Shown here: one piece after another, positions 15,871-24,791 of the stretch
Layout: every line of letters starts with the position of its first letter
How positions within the stretch are numbered: position 1 is the stretch's first letter
Assembly (NCBI GenBank): GCA_020634565.1
Contig: JACKBN010000003.1
Location: 1 to 64,000 of the forward strand
DNA: 64,000 nt
Direction: 5' to 3'
Source of the DNA: Ardenticatenaceae bacterium
Lineage (GTDB): Bacteria > Chloroflexota > Anaerolineae > Promineifilales > Promineifilaceae
Notes under the pieces: model-generated
Told to the model about the DNA's origin: nothing
What the model saw: the letters and a program-made list of their open reading frames with translations, nothing else
Database searches by the model: none
Position numbers and translations under genes: made by a program

Positions 15871-18531
15871 TTAAAGCAGGTTTAGTTCGTTTGCACGGGC
15901 AACGGCTTGAACGCGATTGGTCACTTGCAGCTTCCCATATAAATTTTTGACATGGGTCTTCACAGTGGATAAAGCAACGACTAACTGGGCAGCAATTTCT
16001 GGATTGGAGCGACCGGCGGCAATAAGCTGTAATACCTCTTGTTCGCGTGAGGTTAATGGCTCAAGCAAAGATGGCACATTGAGAAGGTTTGGTGTGGGGG
16101 AATGAAAAGATTGATCTGCGCCGGTCTGCTCCGTAATCTCGAAAGCAGACAGCAACTTAGCACTGTAATCAGGCATGATGCCGCGTACGGCCGTTTCCGC
16201 CAGCAACTGCGCCATCGGCAACCCCTCATCGACAAAGATACGGATAAAGCCGCCCGGTTCTGCCAACGCCAACGCCTCACCCAGCAGCTGTACGGCCGTA
16301 TCCGTTTCACCCTGCGCCTGTAGAACCAATGCCTGTAAAATCATGATCTTGAGTCGTTCATCGTGCCAACCGTTGGCCTCCATCTGTTGGCGTAACGGCT
16401 CTAATAATGCCAGAGCGCCGCGTGTGTCACCTTGGGCCAGCTTTACGCGCGCCTGACTGATGGGGAGCTCGTGTTTCTCAGCCAACTGCGCCGCCGCCGC
16501 CAGATTGCCCTGTTGAAGCAAGGTAAACACTTGTGCGGCAGCAATATCAGGCAGCCGAAAAAGGAAGTTATGCTGACGAGCGAACGCTTCGGCTTCAGCC
16601 AAAGCAGCAGTTGCGCCCGATACATCTCCCTGAGCAAGCTTCAGGTAAGCGAGAAACACCTCATACAAAGCGAAGGTATCGATACTCTCCTGCTGCTGCA
16701 CCAATTGAGCAGATTGCTGCCCATATTCTAGGGCGGTATCCAGATCGTTCCATTGATACTGTATGCGGGCCAGGCCAAGAAACGCTTCGCAGGTAATCAA
16801 CTGCGGCGGATCACCAGCCACTTGCAGAACCCGTTCGTATGTTTTTGCCGCCAATAAGAGTTTGTTATCTACTTCCTGTAGTTGACCAAGATTGATTGCC
16901 GCCGCTATGGTGTAGATGGAACCTTCAAACGATTCAGTGAGTGATAGGACTTCGGTGAAGGATTGGCTGGCAGCGACGCGATCTCCCCTGAGATGATAAG
17001 CAACTCCCAGCGTATAAGCAGCCGCAGAGCGAAAAAGCAGGTTATCGGGGCGCAGATGCTCTAAGGCCTGGCGCGATTGGGTAATAATGGTTGCCACATC
17101 CTGCTGAATGATTGCCAAAGTGGCGCGAAAAGCAGCAATCCGTCCGACCAAGTCTTGCGTTGTTTCGTCTGGTTCTGTGCTTTGCAGCGCTCTTTCGGCC
17201 GCTTGCAGTTTCTGTTCAACAGCGGTGTGTTGACCGGTAAAAAATAGCGCCGAGGCATAGGTCACCCATAGCGAAGGTCGGGCATCGAGCAACGTTGTGG
17301 GCAGCGACGCCAACCAATGAAGCACAGGAGCACCAAAGCCCCGAAATTGCAAAGGGGTGCCTTCGCCTTCAATGAGGCGCTCGGTGCGCTCAATATCATT
17401 GGCGGCGGCGGCATGGCGAAAAGCGTCCAGCTCCAGACCATTGCCTTCATACCAAATGCTGGCCCGAATGTGCAGTTCAGGAAGATCAAATTGCTCGATC
17501 CTTTGCTGTAAGCGCTGCTGCAATAACTCGGCAAAGAGATGGTGGTAGCGATACCAGCGCCGCTCATTGTCCAGCGGCACAAGGAACAGGTTGGCGCGAT
17601 CCAGTGCTTCTAACATTTCTTGGCCATCGTCGTCACCAGTCAGAGCATCGCACAAAGAACCGGTAAGTTGGTTGAGAACGGCCGTTTTCAGCAAAAATTC
17701 CTGCACATGCTCCGGCTGCTGATGCAGCACCTCTTCCAATAGATAATCCAGCACAAAACGGTGACTGCCGGTGAAAGATTGGATGAACCCAGACACATCC
17801 GCCTGGCCACGCATGGATAAGGCCGCCATTTGCAGACCGGCAATCCAGCCTTCGGTGCGTGCTTCCAGCGCGGCAATTTGGTTCTCAGTGAGGTTCAAGC
17901 CCATGACTTGCTGTAGGAAAACGGCCGTTTCCGCCACCGTAAAGCGCAAATCAACCGCCCGCAATTCCGTGAGCAAGCCGCGCACGCGCAGCCGGGCCAG
18001 CGGCAGGTTGGGGTCCTCGCGCGAGGTGATTGCCACATGCAGCTGGGGCGGCAAGTTGTCCAGCAGGAAAGTTAACGCCTCGTCAATCGGCCGCGAATCA
18101 ACGGCGTGGTAATCATCCAGCACCAGCATGAGCGCATCTGGCTGTTGGGCAATGTCGTTGAGCAGGGTGGTCAACACGCTGGACACCGGCAGTGGCGACG
18201 CTTGCAGCAGCGGCAGCGCCGATTCGCCCATGTGTGGATCAACGCGCTGCAAAGCGGCAATGACGTAGGCCAAAAAACGAGCCAGTTCACTGTCGTTTTC
18301 GTCCAGCGACAGCCAGGCGATTCGCGGGGAAGATAAGCCAGCGCCATTCGTTGACAGAGCATCAATCCAACTGCTGATCAAGGTGGTTTTGCCAAAACCG
18401 GCGGGTGCAGAAATGAGTGTGAGCTTACCGGTCAGACCCTGGTTAAGAGTTTCGATGAGGCGAGGGCGCGTGACGAGAGACGGCCGTAATCGGGGCAAAT
18501 ACAGTTTGGTGTGTAACAAGTCGCCGGACAT
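15871..18531 (-). CDS. MalT-like LuxR-family ATP-dependent regulator
   Basis: A STAND regulator of 886 residues from the start at 18531 (MSGDLLHTKLYLPRL); upstream in-frame starts at 18585 and 18540 precede or overlap the -10 box. Walker A SAPAGFGKTT is near residue 41, and LMLVLDDYHAVDSR near 130 is Walker B. A long TPR-like sensor is followed by a C-terminal LuxR helix-turn-helix (LTSREQEVLQLIAAGRSNPEI, ALSTVKTHVKNLYGKLQ). It is closely similar to the regulator at 22055-24664. It lies upstream of a DUF4386/MDR group in the same direction, its most plausible targets. Confidence 0.92.
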   Translation of the reverse strand: MSGDLLHTKLYLPRLRPSLVTRPRLIETLNQGLTGKLTLISAPAGFGKTTLISSWIDALSTNGAGLSSPRIAWLSLDENDSELARFLAYVIAALQRVDPHMGESALPLLQASPLPVSSVLTTLLNDIAQQPDALMLVLDDYHAVDSRPIDEALTFLLDNLPPQLHVAITSREDPNLPLARLRVRGLLTELRAVDLRFTVAETAVFLQQVMGLNLTENQIAALEARTEGWIAGLQMAALSMRGQADVSGFIQSFTGSHRFVLDYLLEEVLHQQPEHVQEFLLKTAVLNQLTGSLCDALTGDDDGQEMLEALDRANLFLVPLDNERRWYRYHHLFAELLQQRLQQRIEQFDLPELHIRASIWYEGNGLELDAFRHAAAANDIERTERLIEGEGTPLQFRGFGAPVLHWLASLPTTLLDARPSLWVTYASALFFTGQHTAVEQKLQAAERALQSTEPDETTQDLVGRIAAFRATLAIIQQDVATIITQSRQALEHLRPDNLLFRSAAAYTLGVAYHLRGDRVAASQSFTEVLSLTESFEGSIYTIAAAINLGQLQEVDNKLLLAAKTYERVLQVAGDPPQLITCEAFLGLARIQYQWNDLDTALEYGQQSAQLVQQQESIDTFALYEVFLAYLKLAQGDVSGATAALAEAEAFARQHNFLFRLPDIAAAQVFTLLQQGNLAAAAQLAEKHELPISQARVKLAQGDTRGALALLEPLRQQMEANGWHDERLKIMILQALVLQAQGETDTAVQLLGEALALAEPGGFIRIFVDEGLPMAQLLAETAVRGIMPDYSAKLLSAFEITEQTGADQSFHSPTPNLLNVPSLLEPLTSREQEVLQLIAAGRSNPEIAAQLVVALSTVKTHVKNLYGKLQVTNRVQAVARANELNLL

Positions 18532-18538
18532 GAGGCCC

Positions 18539-18544
18539 ATTATA
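18539..18544 (-). promoter_or_regulatory. -10 box TATAAT, leaderless start of LuxR gene 2
   Basis: TATAAT on the minus strand ends 7 bases before the ATG at 18531. No ribosome binding site fits between, so a leaderless transcript is likely. Confidence 0.6.
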
Positions 18545-18601
18545 GGGGATAGGTTCAAAGGTAGGCCAGACAAATTTCCACCCAAGCGAGTTTATGAGCC
18601 T

Positions 18602-18717
18602 TTATGTGGAGAACAAAAAGAGCTAATGAGCGATTTAATCTCAAGTTGCTTTTTGTTCTCCTAAAAGTAATTTTCATTTGCCTGATTGGCATTCATGATA
18701 TTTGTTGAAAATTACTT
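18602..18717 (+). repeat. Double-hairpin element, family 1, copy A (loop 1 inverted)
   Basis: A 116-base element of two hairpins. The first has stem GGAGAACAAAAAG / CTTTTTGTTCTCC and a 28-base loop; the second has AAGTAATTTTCA / TGAAAATTACTT. It shares both ends and length with copies B and C, but the loop of hairpin 1 is in the opposite orientation (about 24 of 28 bases match when reversed). It lies just downstream of the EamA gene. Confidence 0.85.
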
Positions 18718-18760
18718 AGACCTGCTTTGTTTGAAAATCGGCACGACACAACATGAGGCG

Positions 18761-19693
18761 TCAGATAACCTTTTCTGCGGTTTCATAACATCGTGGGTCC
18801 AAGATGGCCTGTTCGCTTGTTTGTTTACCGTTTACTAACCTGATGCTGGCAAGAATGATTGCCATGCCCAAGAAGAGGCTAATATCAAACGGTTCATGCA
18901 AAAATACAATCGCTAAAATCGTAGCGAATAGCGGAATCAGGAAGGTGACGCTGGCGGTGCGTGTCGAACCTACTTCGCGCAGCAAAAAGAAATAGAGTAA
19001 GTAAGCCAAAATCGTTGAAAGGAGAATGAGTGCGCTCAGGTTGATGATGGCTGTCAGAGACGGCCGTTCCGCAGGTACACTCCCTATTGCTGGAAGCAAT
19101 AACAGCAAGGCCGCGCTGAGCATTTGCACCGACGCGGCCAAGGCAGAGGGCAAATGGCTAAGATGTTTCTTGGCATAGACGGTCGCTGCCGCGTAAGAAA
19201 AAGAAGCCAATAGCAGGGCAAAAATCGCAACAATCACATCTAAACGAAGCGCCAATGGCCCGCTGCCAACCAAAACGACCACCCCCATAATACCGAGCAA
19301 CATGCCCCACAATTTACGGCCGTTTAACTGTTCGGAACCCCACACAGCAGCGATAACGGCCGTAAACAGCGGCATCGTCGAAATCAAAATCGCCGCGAGT
19401 GAGGCGGTTACCTTCAATTCGGCATACGCCACTAGCGGAAATGGCAGCGCACAGTTCAGCAACCCGACGATCAGATAGTTGTGCCACTTTTGCCGTAGCT
19501 GAAGCGTTTGTCTGATTGTAGACGGCCGTTTTTTCAGCATCGCCATCCCCAGCATAACCAATCCGGCTACCGCAACACGCAAAAACATCAGCAAAAAAGG
19601 GCCAAAATCTGGAGCTGCCACATTGATAAATAAAAAAGAAGCCCCCCAGGCCATGCCCAGCATTGACAATGCGCCATAATGAATCGGTTTCAT
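18761..19693 (-). CDS. EamA/DMT-family exporter
   Basis: A 310-residue membrane protein of the drug/metabolite transporter superfamily: two EamA halves of five segments each. The N-terminal half starts YGALSMLGMAWGASFLFINVA; the ends of the halves carry SEQLNGRKLWGMLLGIMGVVVLV and FLHEPFDISLFLGMAIILASI. Such proteins export small metabolites or amino acids. AAGGAG precedes the ATG. The gene is bracketed by family-1 double-hairpin elements in the same orientation (18602-18717 and 19716-19831), which may mark it as a moved cassette. Confidence 0.88.
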   Translation of the reverse strand: MKPIHYGALSMLGMAWGASFLFINVAAPDFGPFLLMFLRVAVAGLVMLGMAMLKKRPSTIRQTLQLRQKWHNYLIVGLLNCALPFPLVAYAELKVTASLAAILISTMPLFTAVIAAVWGSEQLNGRKLWGMLLGIMGVVVLVGSGPLALRLDVIVAIFALLLASFSYAAATVYAKKHLSHLPSALAASVQMLSAALLLLLPAIGSVPAERPSLTAIINLSALILLSTILAYLLYFFLLREVGSTRTASVTFLIPLFATILAIVFLHEPFDISLFLGMAIILASIRLVNGKQTSEQAILDPRCYETAEKVI

Positions 19694-19715
19694 TTCTTTC
19701 TCCTTGTTGCGTACG

Positions 19716-19831
19716 TTATGTGGAGAACAAAAAGTAACTTGAGAACAAATCCCTCATTAGCTCTTTTTGTTCTCCTGAAAGTAATTTTCATTTGCCCGAT
19801 TGGCATTCACGATATTTATTGAAAATTACTT
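19716..19831 (+). repeat. Double-hairpin element, family 1, copy B
   Basis: 116 bases, TTATGTGGAGAAC... to ...GAAAATTACTT. By eye it is identical to the reverse complement of copy C at 56193-56308, 36 kb away. The last two bases form part of the TAA stop of the cupin gene (19830-19832). Confidence 0.9.
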
Positions 19832-20177
19832 AACTGCGTGTTTCTAAACCTTCCTGAATGATGATGGGAGAAGGGTGAATACAGATAAGTTCCAGAAGGT
19901 CATTACCAATATTCAAAAACTTGTGGGGAATATTTGCCGGACCAATAACAATATCCCCGGCATTAGCCTCAATATTTTCCTCGCCGACCGTAAACCGTAC
20001 CTGTCCCGCGCGCACAATCCAGGTCTCTGGATACGGATGGACATGTAAAAGCGAGCCGGTGCCGGGTTTGTTCTTGACGTGAAAGAACGAGGCCAGTGAA
20101 CCATGAGGCCCGCCCTCAAACTTAACTGTCCCCCCTGGACGAAGTTCAAAATCTATTTCTTTAAGAAGTTTGTGCAT
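19830..20177 (-). CDS. Single-domain cupin protein
   Basis: A 115-residue cupin. The metal-binding pattern is intact: H45, H47 and E51 in LHVHPYPE and H85 in NIPHKF. Small cupins bind a divalent metal and act as sugar or polyketide isomerases, dioxygenases or ligand sensors; the activity is not predictable here. It sits between double-hairpin copies B and D, with its stop codon in the edge of B. Neighbours are an EamA exporter and a DJ-1/AraC pair. Confidence 0.85.
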   Translation of the reverse strand: MHKLLKEIDFELRPGGTVKFEGGPHGSLASFFHVKNKPGTGSLLHVHPYPETWIVRAGQVRFTVGEENIEANAGDIVIGPANIPHKFLNIGNDLLELICIHPSPIIIQEGLETRS

Positions 20178-20206
20178 CAGATGTCTCCTTATCTATTTTG
20201 AGAAAC

Positions 20207-20324
20207 GTTAAGCAAACCACAGAAAGTTCATTAAAAAACGAAGAGCGATTTCTCTGTGGTTTGCTCAAGTAAAAGCGGGAGAAATAGCTTCGTTTTATTT
20301 CAAGGACTTTCCCGCTTTTACATA
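20207..20324 (+). repeat. Double-hairpin element, family 2, copy D
   Basis: 118 bases in two hairpins: AGCAAACCACAG / CTGTGGTTTGCT and GTAAAAGCGGGA / TCCCGCTTTTAC. An inverted copy of the same length lies at 21871-21988. The second hairpin extends into the DJ-1 gene and supplies its last codons and stop. Confidence 0.9.
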
Positions 20325-20966
20325 AGCAGTTTCCAGTGCCGCGTTGATAGAGGCTTCGATCTTCGCCCAGTTTTCAAGGCGAGCCATGCCCAGGCTGTCA
20401 TAAACTTGACGAGCCTGCTCTGAACCACTCAATTGGCCTAGCAATACCAAGGCTGCCTGGTAGCTAACCAGGCCCCCGTTGGCCGTAATGCGTCTACTGT
20501 CTACGACAACGGGTTTGTCATGAATCACGTCAATGGCGGGAAATTGTGATTGCAAACTCGTCTCGCCACCGAACCAGGTTGTTGCTTGCTTGCCATCAAG
20601 GGCACCTGCCTTGGCCAACAAAAAAGCTCCGGCACAAACACTCCCCAGCCATTGGGCCTGTTCCTCCTGATTGCGGATGAATCTGTTCAATGCCTCGTTT
20701 TGTAGTAAATGGCCCATATCATTGCCGCCAGGAACAAACAGCACATCTAGCGCCAGCTCATCAGAAATAGTGGCGTCCACCATCAGGCGGAGACCTTCCT
20801 CTGTGCGAATGGTTGGACTTTGATCGATGCCAATCAGCTGCACGCCAGACCCCTGAAACCATTCGTGTTGACCAGCGATGGCAAACACTTCGGCCGGACC
20901 AACAACCTCAGAGGTCAAAACCCCGTCAAAAACGATAATCCCGATTTTGTACGCTTGTTGCTTCAT
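20295..20966 (-). CDS. DJ-1/PfpI (GATase1-like) family protein, isonitrile hydratase-like
   Basis: A 223-residue DJ-1/PfpI protein. The nucleophile elbow G-S-V-C-A-G-A-F has Cys at 111, with Glu at the early DGVLTSE-VVGPAEVF segment. The length and TTWFG motif fit the branch that includes isonitrile hydratase and the N-terminal sensor of some AraC regulators. It is divergent from an AraC regulator at 21049, a common pairing. The last residues YVKAGKSLK lie inside repeat D and match the tail of the unrelated AraC protein, so the native C-terminus has been replaced or extended by the repeat. Confidence 0.88.
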   Translation of the reverse strand: MKQQAYKIGIIVFDGVLTSEVVGPAEVFAIAGQHEWFQGSGVQLIGIDQSPTIRTEEGLRLMVDATISDELALDVLFVPGGNDMGHLLQNEALNRFIRNQEEQAQWLGSVCAGAFLLAKAGALDGKQATTWFGGETSLQSQFPAIDVIHDKPVVVDSRRITANGGLVSYQAALVLLGQLSGSEQARQVYDSLGMARLENWAKIEASINAALETAYVKAGKSLK

Positions 20967-21048
20967 ATGAAACTCCTTTGTTGTTTTCCGCTATAATAGG
21001 CTGAACGCTTGCTGAAAAATTGTATTTTTTCGACATCATCACGAACGA

Positions 21049-21900
21049 ATGACACGATCTTCAGATTCCTCAATGGCCTATCTTGGGTTTCAGCTTTTTT
21101 CGCCGAGCCAGTTGTTACGGCCGTATATCAAATCATTTTGGTATCTTCAACGAGCAAATCCTTTACCCACCTTGCACAAAGAATTTATGCATCCCTCCGG
21201 AGGGTATAGCATTGTTTTTAACTTGGGCGATAAGTTGTTATTGGATGAGCAGCCTATCCCTGAAAAGATATTTTTAGACGGGGCCAACACAGTTTCACGC
21301 AAAATGGGCTTTTCAGGTTATGTGGAGGTTTTGGGGATTCGGTTCCAGGTAGGCGGCGCCTACCCTTTTTTAGGGGTGCCCTTGAATGAACTAAGAAACC
21401 AGCCGACTTTCCTTGATGCCTTGCCACAACCTGGTCTGCAAGAACTTCAAGAGCGTATTCAAGAGGCAAAAACATTGCCTGCCCGCATTGCTTTGCTGGA
21501 AGAGTGGCTGTTGAACCGTCTCCGCATCGGGCAGGAACCGAGTGATATCATTCCGGCCTCTTTAGCACTGTTGCTACAAGGTGGCTGGCAAAAGCCAATG
21601 CCTGAGCTGATGCAAGAACTGCCTATCAGTCAAAGACAGTTGGAGCGTCTTTATCAGGCACAAGTTGGGATGTCGCCCAAGCAATTTACAAAGTTACTGC
21701 GCGTGGAGAAGGCACGGTTGGCAATCAAACAGTTAAAAGATCAATCCCTCACAAGGGTCGGTACCGATTTGGGATACTTTGATCAATCCCATTTTATTCG
21801 GGAATTCAAGTCGGTGATCCAAATGACGCCCCATGAATATTTAAAACGTAATTTCCGGATACCACAAGAATATGTAAAAGCGGGAAAGTCCTTTAAATAA
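21049..21900 (+). CDS. AraC-family transcriptional regulator
   Basis: A 283-residue regulator. The N-terminal 150 residues resemble the sensor half found in AraC proteins of the DUF6597 sort (YIKSFWYL, HPSGGYSIVFNLGD, FLDGA...). The C-terminal 100 residues are the double helix-turn-helix: ELPISQRQLERLYQAQVGMSPKQF, then LGYFDQSHFIREFKSVIQMTPHEY. It is divergent from the DJ-1 gene across an 80-base gap, so it probably controls both. Its last codons (YVKAGKSFK) and stop derive from double-hairpin copy E. A start at 21073 is also possible. Confidence 0.88.
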   Translation: MTRSSDSSMAYLGFQLFSPSQLLRPYIKSFWYLQRANPLPTLHKEFMHPSGGYSIVFNLGDKLLLDEQPIPEKIFLDGANTVSRKMGFSGYVEVLGIRFQVGGAYPFLGVPLNELRNQPTFLDALPQPGLQELQERIQEAKTLPARIALLEEWLLNRLRIGQEPSDIIPASLALLLQGGWQKPMPELMQELPISQRQLERLYQAQVGMSPKQFTKLLRVEKARLAIKQLKDQSLTRVGTDLGYFDQSHFIREFKSVIQMTPHEYLKRNFRIPQEYVKAGKSFK

Positions 21901-21988
21901 ACCGAAGCCATTTCTCCCGCTTTTACTTGAGCAAACCACAGGGAAATTGCTCTTCGTTTCTTAACGAACTTTCTGTGGTTTGCTTAAC
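21871..21988 (-). repeat. Double-hairpin element, family 2, copy E (inverted)
   Basis: 118 bases, inverted relative to copy D and about nine-tenths identical by eye. It begins inside the AraC gene (codons for YVKAGKSFK and stop) and ends in the intergenic space before the LuxR gene. D and E bracket the DJ-1/AraC pair. Confidence 0.9.
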
Positions 21989-22054
21989 TGCTCCTGGTGG
22001 GCGTTTTCTACTTTCAGATGTCGTAAAAGTTTATTAGAGCAAGGCTAGAACCGT

Positions 22055-24664
22055 TTACCCAATTATCTTGAGTTCTTCCGCACGCTGTACGGCCGTTCGC
22101 CGACTATTCGCCCCCAACTTCGAGTAAATATTCTTCGTGTGCGTGCGCATCGTGTTCAGAGAGATCATCAGCTCGTTCGCAATTTCCGGGCCGGTGAGAT
22201 TGGTGGCGAGCAGCTTAAGCACGTCCAGCTCCCGGTCAGATAGCGGATCGGCCAGGGATTGGGTGGTTGGTGGGGCAACGGCCGTTTCCCCAAAAATCGC
22301 CAACACTTGCTGCCCAAACACCGGAGAGACTCCCCGCTGCACCACCGCCCGCAGCAGCGCAGCCATCGGCGGTCCCTCATCGACAAACGGCCGTAGCAAA
22401 CCACCCGGCGCAGCCAGCGCCAATGCCTCACCGATATTCTGCATGGCCAGCTCACTATCGCCTGCGGCTTGATGAGCCAACGCTTGCAGCAGCAGCACCT
22501 GAAGCCGCAGGTCGGCCCAATCGTTGGCTTCTGCCTGCTGGCGTAGCGGTTCCAGCAGTGCCAACGCGGTGGCGGGTTGCCCTTGTGCCAGCTTCACCCG
22601 CGCCTGACTGAGGGGAAGGTCATACGATTCGGCTAATTGGGCAGCGGCGGTGAGGTTGCCTTGTTGCAGATGGATTTGAATGCGAACGGCCGTTATCGCC
22701 CCCAGTTGATGATCAAAATGCTTCTGCTGTGCAAACTGCTCTGCTTCGGCCAGCGTGGTGAATGCCGCCGCCACATCACCCTGCGCCAGCTGCACGCGTG
22801 CCAGCAGGATGCCACAGGTGGCCGGCGTGTCCACATTTTCCAACTGCCGCGCCAGAGCCAATCCCTGCTGCCCATACTGCTCCGCTGCCGCCAAATCGTT
22901 CCACTGGTAATGAATGCGGGCCAGCCCCACAAATGCTTCGCACGCCGCAGGCCACGGCGGGTTGCCAACCAACTGCAAGATGCGCTGGAAAGTTTCTGTG
23001 GCCTGATGCGCCTGGTTTTCGGTTTCCTGAATTTGCCCTACACAGGTCGTGGCCGCAATTTCATTCATGATGTTGCCAGTTTTCTGGCTTTGCACAATGG
23101 TTTCAGCATACGCGTCGCTGGCTGCCGCCCGTTTGCCCTGCACCTGATAGGCATAGCCCAGCGTCCAGGTAGTGGTGGTGCGCATCGGCGCATTGTCGGG
23201 GTGCAGCAGCTCCAAAGCCAGCTGCGATTGGGTGACGATCTTATCGACCTCGTTTTTTACAATGCCCAACATGGCCCGGTTGGCGGCAATTTGGCCGCGC
23301 AGATCGGCCGTTTTGGCATCTGGGGCGGCGTTTTGCAGCGCCGTTTCCGCCTTCTGCAGGATTTCTTCGATATTGCCGTGCAGCCGCCCGGTCAGGGTAA
23401 GTACAGAAGCATATGTCACCCACAATTCCGGCCTGGCGTTGAATTCGGCTTCCGACAAAGATTCTAACCAGTGCCGAACTGGAATCGCCTCGCCACGAAA
23501 ATAGAGGGGCAGCCCATCCCCCGCAATCAAACGCACCGCGCGGTCTATGTCGTTGGCGGCCGTCGCGTGATGGAACGCTTCCAGCTCCCGGCCGTTGGCT
23601 TCATACCAGTCGCTGGCCCGAGTGTGCAGCGCGGCGATGTCGCTTTCGCTGCTGTTTAGCTGCAAGCGCTGCCGCAGCAGTTCGGCAAAGAGGTGGTGGT
23701 AGCGGTACCAGCGCCGGTCGTTGTCCAGCGGCACAAGAAACAAGTTGGTGCGTTCCAGCATTTCTAGCGTGGCCTGGCCGTTGTTGTCGCCGGTCAGTGC
23801 ATTGCACAAATCGCCGGTTAACTGGTTCAACACGGCCGTTTCCTGCAAAAATTTTTGCACCGTTTCGGGCTGCCTGTGCAGCACCTCTTCCAGTAGATAA
23901 TCCAGCACAAAGCGGTGGCTGCCGGTAAAGGATTGGATGAAGCCCGACACATCTTCCTGGCCGCGCATGGACAGCGCCGCCATTTGCAGCCCGGCAACCC
24001 AACCCTCGGTGCGGGCTTCCAGGGCGGCAATGTCGGCGGTGGTGAGATTGAGGCCCATGATCTGGTTGAGGAAAACGGCCGTTTCCTCAGCCGTAAAGCG
24101 CAAATCAGCCGCACGCAGCTCGGTAAGCTGGCCGCGCACCCGCAGGCGAGCCAACGGTAAATTGGGATCTTCGCGGGTGGTGATGACTAAATGCAGCGGC
24201 GGCGGCAGTTGATCCAGCAAAAAGCCAAGCAGTTCATCAACGGCGCGGGCGTTCACTTCGTGATAATCATCCAGCACCAGGGTGATGGCCTGGGGCAAAG
24301 CGGCGATCTCATTGAGCAGCGGAGTTAGCAAAAGCTCAACGGATGGGGGCTGGGGCGACTGCAAGGCGCTAAGCGCCGTCTGCCCAACCTCCGGGGCAGC
24401 GGTTTGCAATGCGGCAATCAGATAGGTCAAGAAGCGCGTGGGGTCGCTGTCCCCTTCATCGAGAGACAGCCAGGCAAACGGCCGTTCCCCTTCGGCCAGC
24501 CAGGTACTGATCAGGGTGGTTTTACCAAACCCCGCCGGAGCAGATACCAGCGTAAGCTTGCATGGATAATCCGCATGGAGCCGTTCCATGAGGCGGCGGC
24601 GCGGAACAAGTTGGGAGCGGGGCGGCGGGGCAAAAAGCTTGGTGTTTAAGATCGGGGTAGACAT
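22055..24664 (-). CDS. MalT-like LuxR-family ATP-dependent regulator
   Basis: An 869-residue STAND regulator, the third paralogue. Walker A SAPAGFGKTT is near residues 40-49 and ITLVLDDYHEVNAR near 125. The central region (about 400-780) consists of TPR-like repeats. The C-terminal LuxR helix-turn-helix reads LSDRELDVLKLLATNLTGPEIAN and SLNTMRTHTKNIYSKLG. It is highly similar to the regulator at 15871. It is divergent from a beta-helix exoprotein gene across 127 bases. A TAAACT -10-like box lies 9 bases before the start, again suggesting a leaderless mRNA. Confidence 0.92.
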   Translation of the reverse strand: MSTPILNTKLFAPPPRSQLVPRRRLMERLHADYPCKLTLVSAPAGFGKTTLISTWLAEGERPFAWLSLDEGDSDPTRFLTYLIAALQTAAPEVGQTALSALQSPQPPSVELLLTPLLNEIAALPQAITLVLDDYHEVNARAVDELLGFLLDQLPPPLHLVITTREDPNLPLARLRVRGQLTELRAADLRFTAEETAVFLNQIMGLNLTTADIAALEARTEGWVAGLQMAALSMRGQEDVSGFIQSFTGSHRFVLDYLLEEVLHRQPETVQKFLQETAVLNQLTGDLCNALTGDNNGQATLEMLERTNLFLVPLDNDRRWYRYHHLFAELLRQRLQLNSSESDIAALHTRASDWYEANGRELEAFHHATAANDIDRAVRLIAGDGLPLYFRGEAIPVRHWLESLSEAEFNARPELWVTYASVLTLTGRLHGNIEEILQKAETALQNAAPDAKTADLRGQIAANRAMLGIVKNEVDKIVTQSQLALELLHPDNAPMRTTTTWTLGYAYQVQGKRAAASDAYAETIVQSQKTGNIMNEIAATTCVGQIQETENQAHQATETFQRILQLVGNPPWPAACEAFVGLARIHYQWNDLAAAEQYGQQGLALARQLENVDTPATCGILLARVQLAQGDVAAAFTTLAEAEQFAQQKHFDHQLGAITAVRIQIHLQQGNLTAAAQLAESYDLPLSQARVKLAQGQPATALALLEPLRQQAEANDWADLRLQVLLLQALAHQAAGDSELAMQNIGEALALAAPGGLLRPFVDEGPPMAALLRAVVQRGVSPVFGQQVLAIFGETAVAPPTTQSLADPLSDRELDVLKLLATNLTGPEIANELMISLNTMRTHTKNIYSKLGANSRRTAVQRAEELKIIG

Positions 24665-24673
24665 CAGGCGCAG

Positions 24674-24679
24674 AGTTTA
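24674..24679 (-). promoter_or_regulatory. Candidate -10 box TAAACT, LuxR gene 3
   Basis: TAAACT on the minus strand ends 9 bases before the ATG at 24664. This is the same layout as in the two other MalT-like genes, though the box is weaker. Confidence 0.45.
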
Positions 24680-24791
24680 CCACAATCCCGCCTCAAGGTC
24701 TGTGCGGTTCCCGCCCTTTTTTGATCGATTTGTGATCGATACGGCCGTAAACTGCAAACATCATACTCGCTGACACATAAAGGAGAGTTTC

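Noticed and set aside
18602..21988. Double-hairpin elements as insertion sequences or attachment sites
   Set aside because: They are only 116-118 bases, encode no transposase, and no target duplication or integrase is visible; a non-autonomous repeat fits better.
5535..24664. STAND proteins as anti-phage defence (Avs-like) genes
   Set aside because: All three have a C-terminal LuxR helix-turn-helix and MalT layout, without a nuclease or other effector domain.
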